Source of the DNA: Thiohalocapsa sp. ML1
GTDB lineage: Bacteria; Pseudomonadota; Gammaproteobacteria; Chromatiales; Chromatiaceae
NCBI RefSeq assembly: GCF_001469165.1
Contig: NZ_JABX01000020.1
Coordinates: 1-64,000 of the forward strand
Length of the DNA stretch: 64,000 nucleotides
Reading direction: 5' to 3'
Shown piece by piece: positions 57,950 through 64,000 of the stretch. The first letter of the stretch is position 1. Each line of letters begins with the position of its first letter. Below the pieces are notes generated by a model that did no database searches, was not told the origin of the DNA, and saw only the letters and a program-made list of their open reading frames with translations. The position numbers and the translations under genes were made by a program.

Positions 57950-59446
57950 CTAGCCGACCTCCACCGTCGCCAACCCGTCGTAAGCACCATCCGGCGCCAG
58001 TGCATAGCCGGCGACGCCGTCGCGGGTGGCGAGCACCTGATCCTCGAACCACAGCGGCAGATAAGGCAGGTCTTGGTGCAGCAGGTGCTGGAGCGCGCGA
58101 TACAGCGCCGCCTGCCGCGCCGGGTCCGAGGCGGCAGCGGCGGCATCGATCAGCGCGTCCGCGTCGCTGCTGACGTAGCGACCGCGGTTGGCGCCCTCCG
58201 GCGGCAGCGCCCCGCTGTGAAAGGCATAGCGAAAGATGTCGGGGCTGCGGATGCCGACCCAGGTCAGGCTGTAGAGCTGAAAGCGCCCGGCCTTGATGTC
58301 GCCGAAGAAGGTCCCCCAGTCGAAGCTCTGCACCCGCACCTCGACGCCGATACGCGCGAGCTGGGCCTGGATCACCGTCGCAAACCGCAGCCGGAACGGA
58401 TCGCTTGACGTCTTGAAGCTCAGCACCAGTGGCCGCGCCGGCCCATAGCCGGCCTCGGCCAGCAGCCGCCGGGCCAGCGCCGGGTCGAACCGGTGCGCCG
58501 CCAGATCCGCGGCACCGGCCCAGTGCTCCGGCGGAAACAGCGCCTCCGCGGGCCGGCCGTTGCCCTGGAACAGCCAGCGCAGAATCGCCCCGCGGTCCAC
58601 GGCATGGGCAACGGCCCGGCGGACCCGAAGATCGCCGGTCGCCGGGTCCGCGAGGTTGAAGCCGAGGTACGAAAAATTCACGCCGCCGGCCCGCTCTACC
58701 CGCACCTCCGGCCGGCGCGCGAGATAGCCCACCAGCTCCGGCGGCAGATCGTTCTGCAGCATCTGCACCTCGCCGCGCAGGAGCTTCATGATGCGCACGT
58801 TCGGGTCCTTGACGGTCACCAGCTCCAGCACCTGCCCGTCGCGCCGGCGCCGCAGGGCGATGCGGCCCGGCTCCGGCCAGTGCGCGAGCACCAAGGGTCC
58901 GCTCCCCGCCGGCTCGCGCTGAAAGCCATGATCGTTGCCGATCAGCCGCGCCGGTTGGATGCCGAGACCGGCGTGATAGGGGAAGAGCGGCTCCGGCGCC
59001 TCCAGCTCGAAATCGACGCTGCGATCGTCCAACACATCGATCCGCGCGATCACGGCCAGCACGCCGCGGTGATGCGACGCGGTGGCCGGGTCCAGCACCG
59101 ACGCATAGGTCGCCGCCACGTCTGCGGCCCGCACCGGGCTGCCGTCACTGAAGGGTGCGATGTTATCCCGCAGCCGAAAGCGCCAGCGCGTGGGACTAAG
59201 CTGCTCGAAGTCCGCGATGCCGGGCACGGGCCGGCTCGCCGCATCGTACTCCACCAGCCGCGCGTACAGCAGCCGGTTGACGCGCTCCGACACCGCGTCC
59301 GTGGCCCGGCGCGGGTCGAGATTGCGCGGCTCATTGGCGATGGCGAAGCGCAGCACGCCACCCGCGCTTGGATCACGTCGCGAACAGCCGGCGAGCGCCG
59401 CGATGGGGGCCGCGGCGAAGCCGGTAAGGAGGCGGCGGCGGTGCAT
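57950..59446 (-). CDS. Family 5 (peptide/oligopeptide type) solute-binding protein
   Basis: A 498-residue periplasmic lipoprotein. The start MHRRRLLTGFAAAPIAALAGC has a lipobox-like AALAGC and an Arg-rich n-region. The SBP_bac_5 core follows: LRFAIANEPRNLDPRRATDA, YDAASRPVPGIADFEQLSP, RWRFRLRDNIAPFSDGSPV and the late NGRPAEALFPPEHW region. Binds peptides, sugars or metal-chelates; no permease genes adjoin. Tandem repeats occupy its upstream region. Confidence 0.9.
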   Translation of the reverse strand: MHRRRLLTGFAAAPIAALAGCSRRDPSAGGVLRFAIANEPRNLDPRRATDAVSERVNRLLYARLVEYDAASRPVPGIADFEQLSPTRWRFRLRDNIAPFSDGSPVRAADVAATYASVLDPATASHHRGVLAVIARIDVLDDRSVDFELEAPEPLFPYHAGLGIQPARLIGNDHGFQREPAGSGPLVLAHWPEPGRIALRRRRDGQVLELVTVKDPNVRIMKLLRGEVQMLQNDLPPELVGYLARRPEVRVERAGGVNFSYLGFNLADPATGDLRVRRAVAHAVDRGAILRWLFQGNGRPAEALFPPEHWAGAADLAAHRFDPALARRLLAEAGYGPARPLVLSFKTSSDPFRLRFATVIQAQLARIGVEVRVQSFDWGTFFGDIKAGRFQLYSLTWVGIRSPDIFRYAFHSGALPPEGANRGRYVSSDADALIDAAAAASDPARQAALYRALQHLLHQDLPYLPLWFEDQVLATRDGVAGYALAPDGAYDGLATVEVG

Positions 59447-59450
59447 TGAA

Positions 59451-59800
59451 GAAAGTTTGAAGGGTGAAGGGTGAAGTTTGAAAGGGAAAAGAGAAGCAGA
59501 AAGTTTGAAGGGTGAAGGGTGAAGTTTGAAAGGGAAAAGAGAAGCAGTCAGTTTGAAGGGTGAAGGGTGACGTTTGAAAGGGAGAAGAGAAGCAGAAAGT
59601 TTTAAGCGTGAAGGGTGAAGTTTGAAAGGGAGAAGAGAAGCAGAAAGTTTTAAGCGTGAAGCGTGAAGGGTGAAGTTTGAAAGGGAGAAGAGAAGCAGAA
59701 AGTTTTAAGCGTGAAGGGTGAAGTTTGAAAGGGAGAAGAGAAGCAGAAAGTTTTAAGCGTGAAGGGTGAAGTTTGAAAGGGAGAAGCAGAAAGTAAGGGC
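59451..59800. repeat. Tandem array of about 48-bp GTGAAG/TTTGAAAGGGAGAAG units
   Basis: About seven degenerate copies of a unit built from GGGTGAAG, TTTGAAAGGGAGAAG, AGAAGCAGAAAG and TTTTAAGCGTGAAG. It lies upstream of the binding-protein gene, in its promoter region, and downstream of CYTH. Related to 43266-43376. Confidence 0.9.
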
Positions 59801-59815
59801 CTTGGCCCTTGTCCC

Positions 59816-60283
59816 TTACCAGCGCCGGAAGGGGTTGCGCGCCAAGTTGACGTTGTAGTAGCGCTTGTCGTCGGTTACCTCGGTGCCGGCCCAGTCGGGT
59901 CGGTCGAAGGGCTCGTCTTCGCTCGCGAGCTCGACCTCGGCCATGACGAGGCCCGCGTTCGCGCCGGCGAAGACGTCGAGGTCCCAGACATGGGCGCCGT
60001 GGCGGACCTTGTAGCGCACCTTTTCGATGGGCGGCGAGACGGCCAGCTCCGCGAGCATGGCGGCGGCGTCGTCCGGCGGAATCGCGTACTCGAACTCGCT
60101 GCGGGTCAGGCCGCGCATCGGGCCCTTGATGGTCAGAAAGGCGCGCTCGCCGGCCACGCGCACACGCACGGTGCTGCTCGGGTTCTCGGCCAGATAGCCC
60201 TGCATGATGCGGGTCTCGGACTCGACGGCGTCGCGCCAGGCGTCACCTTCGACCAGGAATTTGCGTTCGATTTCGGTGGGCAT
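59816..60283 (-). CDS. CYTH domain protein (inorganic triphosphatase-like)
   Basis: A 155-residue protein: PTEIERKFLV supplies the family ExExK motif, followed by QGYLAENPSSTVRVRVAGER, AFLTIKGPM, RSEFEYAIP and LVMAEVELASEDEP. CYTH enzymes hydrolyse triphosphate; bacterial single-domain members such as NeuTTM prefer inorganic tripolyphosphate. Start ATG 60283. Confidence 0.93.
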   Translation of the reverse strand: MPTEIERKFLVEGDAWRDAVESETRIMQGYLAENPSSTVRVRVAGERAFLTIKGPMRGLTRSEFEYAIPPDDAAAMLAELAVSPPIEKVRYKVRHGAHVWDLDVFAGANAGLVMAEVELASEDEPFDRPDWAGTEVTDDKRYYNVNLARNPFRRW

Positions 60284-60292
60284 TGATGGGAA

Positions 60293-60380
60293 GTTTGAAG
60301 TTTGAAGTTTGAAGTTTGAAGTGCGAAGTGCGGAGCCGACGCTAGCGCTGCCTCGGCCCTCGGCCCTCGGCCCTCGGCCT
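60293..60380. repeat. TTTGAAG tandem repeat and CCTCGGCCCTCGG repeat
   Basis: AAGTTTGAAG repeats four times at 60293-60331, then CCTCGGCCCTCGGCCCTCGG at 60346-60380; the two dispersed repeat families meet between CYTH and rlmD. Confidence 0.8.
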
Positions 60381-61704
60381 ACCTTTCCAAAAGTGCCATC
60401 GACTCCAGATGAGCCGTGTGCGGAAACATGTCCATCGCGCCGGCGGCCACCAGCCGGAATCCGAGCGCGTGCACCAGGTGCGCCGCGTCGCGGGCGAGCG
60501 TCGCCGGGTAGCAGGAGACGTAGACGATGCGGCGCACGCTGGTGGCGGCGAGGGCGTCGAGTACCTCGCGGGCGCCGGTGCGCGGCGGGTCGAGCAGGGC
60601 CTTGTCGAAGCGCTCCTGATGCCAGGGTGCCGCGGCGCTCGGTGCACCATAGAGGTCCGCCTGTTGAAAGTCGACGTTGCCGATGCCGTTCTGCTCGGCG
60701 TTGCGGCGCGCGCGCAGGACCAGCCCGGCATCGCCCTCGACGCCCACCACGGCCGCCGCCCGCCGGGCGATGGGCAGCGTGAAGTTGCCGAGGCCGCAGA
60801 AGAGGTCGAGCACGCGCTCGTCCGGCTGCGGGTCGAGCAGCTCGAGCGCCTGATCGACCATGAGCCGGTTCAGCTCCAGATTCACCTGCGTGAAGTCGAA
60901 GGGCTCGAAGCCGATCTCGACGCCATGCGCCGGCAGGCGGTAGCTCAGGCGCACAGCCTGGCCCGGGAGGGGGGCCACGCTGTCGGCGCCGCCCGGCTGC
61001 AGATACACGTGCAGGCCCGTCTCGGCGGCAAAGGCCAGGAGCCGCGCACGGTCGGTCTCGGTGGGCGGGTCCAGCACGCGGAAGATGAGCACCGTCGGGC
61101 CGTCGCCCTGCGCCACCTCGATCTGCGCAACCCGCTCGCGGATGGACAGCGACTCGACCAGCGCCGCCAGCGCCGGCAGCCGCTCCCCCATCTCGGGGCG
61201 CAGCACGTCGCACCGCGCCAGATCGGCGACGAAGGCCGAGCCCCGCTCGCGAAAACCGACCAGCACCCTGCCCTTCTTGGCGACGAAGCGCACGCCGAGC
61301 CGCGCCTTGCGCCGGTAGCCCCAGGGCTCCCCGGACAACGGCGGCAGCCAGCGCAGCGGCTCGACCTTGCCGATGCGCGCGAGGGCCTCCGCCAGCAACC
61401 CCTGCTTTAGGTGCACCTGCGCGGCCGGGTCCATGTGCTGCAGCGCGCAACCGCCGCAGACGCCGAAGTGCGCACAGCGCGGCGCGACGCGCTCGGGGGC
61501 CGGAGTCAGCACCTGCTCGACGACGCCCTCGTCATGCCGGCGCGCGCGTCGGGTGTAGCGGAACAGGACCTTTTCGCCGGGCAGCGCGCCGGGCACGAAG
61601 ACGGCCTTGCCCTCCACATGACAAACGCCGCGCCCGTCGTGGCTCAGGGATTCGATGTCCGCGGCGACGGGCTCCGTCGGCAGCGGTTTGCGCTTCTTGC
61701 CCAA
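60379..61704 (-). CDS. rlmD: 23S rRNA (uracil-1939-C5)-methyltransferase
   Basis: A 441-residue enzyme that methylates U1939 of 23S rRNA using SAM. A TRAM domain comes first (DIESLSHDGRGVCHVEGKAV), then the iron-sulphur cysteines (CAHFGVCGGCALQHMD, plus a later Cys in LARCDVL), and the SAM motif LDLFCGLGNFTLPIARRA. NPPR-like LLDPPRTGAREV follows, and the catalytic cysteine in YVSCYPATLARDAAHL. Full length; start ATG 61704. Confidence 0.97.
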   Translation of the reverse strand: MGKKRKPLPTEPVAADIESLSHDGRGVCHVEGKAVFVPGALPGEKVLFRYTRRARRHDEGVVEQVLTPAPERVAPRCAHFGVCGGCALQHMDPAAQVHLKQGLLAEALARIGKVEPLRWLPPLSGEPWGYRRKARLGVRFVAKKGRVLVGFRERGSAFVADLARCDVLRPEMGERLPALAALVESLSIRERVAQIEVAQGDGPTVLIFRVLDPPTETDRARLLAFAAETGLHVYLQPGGADSVAPLPGQAVRLSYRLPAHGVEIGFEPFDFTQVNLELNRLMVDQALELLDPQPDERVLDLFCGLGNFTLPIARRAAAVVGVEGDAGLVLRARRNAEQNGIGNVDFQQADLYGAPSAAAPWHQERFDKALLDPPRTGAREVLDALAATSVRRIVYVSCYPATLARDAAHLVHALGFRLVAAGAMDMFPHTAHLESMALLER

Positions 61705-61719
61705 GGTGCTCGTGCCTGG

Positions 61720-62610
61720 CTAAGCCGGATAGACGCCAGTGGACAGGTAGCGGTCGCCGCGGTCGCAGACGATGCTGACGATGACCGCGTTCTCGACCTT
61801 CTTCGACAGCTTGAGCGCCGCCGCCATCGCGCCGCCTGAGGACACGCCGGCGAAGATGCCTTCGCGTGTCGCCATCGCGCGCATGGTCGACTCCGCCTCT
61901 TGCTGCGACACGTCGATGATGCGGTCCACGCGCGAGGCGTCGTAGATCCTCGGCAGATAGGCCTCGGGCCAGCGGCGGATGCCGGGGATGCTGGAGCCCT
62001 CCTGCGGCTGCACGCCGACGATCTGCACGGCCGGGTTCTGCGCCTTCAGATAGCGGCTTACGCCCATGATGGTGCCGGTGGTGCCCATGGCGCTGACGAA
62101 GTGGGTCACCAAGCCTGCGGTGTCGCGCCAGATCTCCGGCCCCGTGGTCTCGGCATGCGCCAGCGGGTTGTCGTCGTTCGAGAACTGATCCAGCCGAAAG
62201 CCCACGCCTTGGGCCTCCAGCTCGCGCGCGAGATCGATGGCGCCCTCCATGCTCGCCTCCCGCGGCGTGAGCCGAAGCTCGGCCCCGTAGGCGGCCATGG
62301 CCTGGCGACGCTCGACGCTCATGTTCTCCGGCATGATCAACAGCATCCGGTACCCTTTGATGGCCGCGGCCATCGCCAGCGCAATGCCGGTGTTGCCGCT
62401 GGTCGCCTCAATCAGCGTGTCGCCGGGGCGGATGGCGCCGCGTGCCTCGGCGTGGCCGATCATGCTGAGCGCCGCGCGGTCCTTCACGGAGCCGGCCGGG
62501 TTGTTGCCCTCCAGCTTGCCCAGAATCACATTGGAGGTCTCGCCGGGCAGCCGCTGCAGGCGCACCAGCGGCGTATTGCCGACAAAATGCTCGATGCCTG
62601 GATAGTCCAT
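61720..62610 (-). CDS. cysM: Cysteine synthase B
   Basis: A 296-residue PLP enzyme making cysteine (or S-sulfocysteine) from O-acetylserine. NTPLVRLQRL near residue 11, the PLP lysine in GNNPAGSVKDRAA near residue 41, the phosphate-binding SGNTGIALAMAAA and the GTTGTIMGVSRYL loop are all present. Start ATG 62610. CysM versus CysK is judged from length and EGNNPAGSVKDR. It lies 15 bases upstream of rlmD and is probably cotranscribed. Confidence 0.95.
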   Translation of the reverse strand: MDYPGIEHFVGNTPLVRLQRLPGETSNVILGKLEGNNPAGSVKDRAALSMIGHAEARGAIRPGDTLIEATSGNTGIALAMAAAIKGYRMLLIMPENMSVERRQAMAAYGAELRLTPREASMEGAIDLARELEAQGVGFRLDQFSNDDNPLAHAETTGPEIWRDTAGLVTHFVSAMGTTGTIMGVSRYLKAQNPAVQIVGVQPQEGSSIPGIRRWPEAYLPRIYDASRVDRIIDVSQQEAESTMRAMATREGIFAGVSSGGAMAAALKLSKKVENAVIVSIVCDRGDRYLSTGVYPA

Positions 62611-62759
62611 CGCGCGTGCTTCCTCGCCTTGCTGCAAAGGGCCATTGTGCACCAGCGCCAGCAGGGCGCAAAGGTGTCGGCGCCAGTGCCCGACGTGACA
62701 GGGACAGGCGCCGAGATGACCGTTTCGTGACTGCCGCGACCGCCGAGGGCCACCTGCCG

Positions 62760-63116
62760 ATGCAAGACCAAGCGCTCGATGACGACCCGGTTTGGGACCC
62801 GGCCGGCGCCCTCGCGAGCGTCGGCGGCAACGAGGCCCTCGCCCGCGCGCTGCTGCGGCGATTCTGCGCGGCCCTGCCGGCGGATCTGGCGCGGCTCCGC
62901 CAGGCCCACGCCGCGGGCGACCTCGCCGCCACCACCGCGCAGGCCCACCACATCAACGGCGGCGCCGCCTACTGCGGGGTCCCGGCGCTGCGCCGACGGC
63001 TCGCGGCGCTGGAGACGAGCGCGCGGGCGGGCGATGCGGCCGGAGCGGGCCGCGCGCTTGCCGACGTCGAGACCGCGGCGGACCGGCTCATCGCCCGCGT
63101 CCGCACACTACCCTGA
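62760..63116 (+). CDS. Hpt-domain phosphotransfer protein
   Basis: A 118-residue four-helix-bundle protein. AQAHHINGGAAYCGVPALRR contains the phosphoacceptor His of the HxxKG-like motif (Lys replaced by Asn here). No kinase or regulator adjoins, so it may act with the kinase at 52.8 kb or another hybrid kinase, which cannot be told from sequence. ATG 62760; GTG 62727 is an alternative. Confidence 0.82.
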   Translation: MQDQALDDDPVWDPAGALASVGGNEALARALLRRFCAALPADLARLRQAHAAGDLAATTAQAHHINGGAAYCGVPALRRRLAALETSARAGDAAGAGRALADVETAADRLIARVRTLP

Positions 63117-63125
63117 GGCAGCGCC

Positions 63126-64000
63126 TCACCCCACCCGCCGCAGCACGAACAGCGCCGCTCCGACGAACAGCAGCAGCGGCACCAAGGCGGCCACCGCCGG
63201 GTCGAGCCCAAACAGCAGCGACAGGAACGCAAAGCTTCGGCTCACCAGATAGAACGCGATGCCGATGACGATGCCGACGAAGACCTTCACGCCGGTGCCG
63301 GTGCTGCGCGCCGAGCCCAAGAGCACCGGGATCGCGATGAAGATCATGGCCAGCACCAGCAGCGGCTGCACCAGCTTGCCCCAGAACGCCACCTCGTAGC
63401 GGCCGGCATCCTGGCCGCTGCCCTGCATAAAGCGGATGTAGCGGTACAGGCCCCACACCGAGAGCGCCTGCGGCTCTACGACGATCACCTTGAGCAGTTC
63501 CGGGCGTAACAGCGACGACCAGCCCGCCTCGGCCAGGCGCTCCACGCGCACGCCGTCGCGGCTGATGAGGCTGCGCTCGATGTCCTGCAGCACCCAGCCA
63601 CCGTCGCGAAAGGTCGCGCTCTGCGCACGAGTGGAGGAAACCAGCTCCGTGCCCTTGACCTCGTAGATGTAGATCTCCCGCAGATCGGCCCCGGGTCTAA
63701 GCTCGCGGATGTTCACGAAGGTCTCGCCGTCCCGCGCCCAGAGCCCGGCACTGGTGATGGCCACATCATCGCCTTGCTGCGCGAGCTGGCGCAGCGCCAG
63801 CGCCCGCTGCTCCGCCGGCGGCGCCACCAGCTCGCCGATGGCCGCAGCAGCGATGGCCAGGAGCAGTCCGCCCAGCATCGCGCCTAGCACGATGCGCGCG
63901 ATGGACACCCCGGCGGCGCGCATCGCCACCAGCTCCGAGCCCGCGGCCAATTGACCCAAGCCCACCAGCGCACCGATCAGCGTGGCGATGGGAAACACCT
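63126..64000 (-). CDS. lptG: LPS export ABC transporter permease LptG, 5' end outside window
   Basis: At least 291 residues of the LptF/LptG family: TM helices IATLIGALVGLGQLAAGSEL and IVLGAMLGGLLLAIAAAAIG, the periplasmic jellyroll (GLWARDGETFVNIRELRPGA), then LPELLKV...LSVWGLYRYIRFM and three C-terminal helices. LptG works with LptF and LptB2 to extract LPS to the Lpt bridge. The frame remains open at base 64000, so the N-terminus is missing. Confidence 0.93.
   Translation of the reverse strand, partial: VFPIATLIGALVGLGQLAAGSELVAMRAAGVSIARIVLGAMLGGLLLAIAAAAIGELVAPPAEQRALALRQLAQQGDDVAITSAGLWARDGETFVNIRELRPGADLREIYIYEVKGTELVSSTRAQSATFRDGGWVLQDIERSLISRDGVRVERLAEAGWSSLLRPELLKVIVVEPQALSVWGLYRYIRFMQGSGQDAGRYEVAFWGKLVQPLLVLAMIFIAIPVLLGSARSTGTGVKVFVGIVIGIAFYLVSRSFAFLSLLFGLDPAVAALVPLLLFVGAALFVLRRVG

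Overview
The window comes from a GC-rich (roughly two thirds G+C by eye) gram-negative chromosome. The housekeeping genes (ffh next to a ypjD-like gene, rlmD-cysM, lptG, cca, cysM) are of gammaproteobacterial type. The repeat families, the density of toxin-antitoxin (TA) and Rpn/Uma2 genes, and the arsenosugar pair would fit a purple-sulfur-bacterium-like member of Chromatiales, but that placement is inference, not proof.

Layout. (1) 1-7,087 is core: the end of a urease operon (ureD, ureA), ffh, a CcsA/YpjD membrane protein, an AcuI-type reductase with a YhbY RNA-binding protein, an arsenosugar pair (arsS plus a DUF2064 glycosyltransferase) and tRNA-Ala(CGC). (2) 7,088-~35,700 is an accessory/defence island that begins right after the tRNA. 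It holds gene fragments, then a composite type I restriction-modification locus (intact hsdR; a reverse-strand operon hsdM2 - acidic unknown - hsdM1 - AbrB - PIN - hsdS - hsdR stub, with most neighbours overlapping by 4-8 bases). Next come a membrane-anchored NACHT-type NTPase followed 13 bases later by the N-terminal stub of a Cas12b-like type V nuclease, two exact 314-bp repeats resembling a group II intron 5' region, and a reverse-strand run of intact and broken TA modules (24.3-28.3 kb). The island closes with two Rpn-family genes, a VapBC pair, a GHKL ATPase-DUF3883 protein and a ParE module. (3) 35,874-64,000 is mostly core: an RND efflux pump and its adaptor, Uma2, an S1-domain protein, an HMGL-like aldolase, a DUF2333 protein, a SLAC1/TDT channel, OmpA-like, orphan antitoxins, a histidine kinase, cca, a phospholipase A2-like secreted protein, an oligopeptide-type binding protein, CYTH, rlmD, cysM, an Hpt protein and the 3' part of lptG.

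The main points of novelty are: the type I locus with two hsdM genes, an uncharacterised acidic protein and a TA pair wired into one translationally coupled operon; the NACHT/Cas12b-like neighbourhood; a GHKL-nuclease protein that looks C-terminally truncated; and a nested pair of mobile repeats at 54.6-54.9 kb, in which a 154-bp near-perfect palindrome with a 5-bp target duplication sits inside a 133-bp element whose empty copy lies at 24.2 kb. Several dispersed repeat families (hairpins of GGGCCGAGGG type, GGGTGAAG tandem arrays, REP-like palindromes) punctuate the gene boundaries.

All family calls were made by reading translated sequence; no searches were run.
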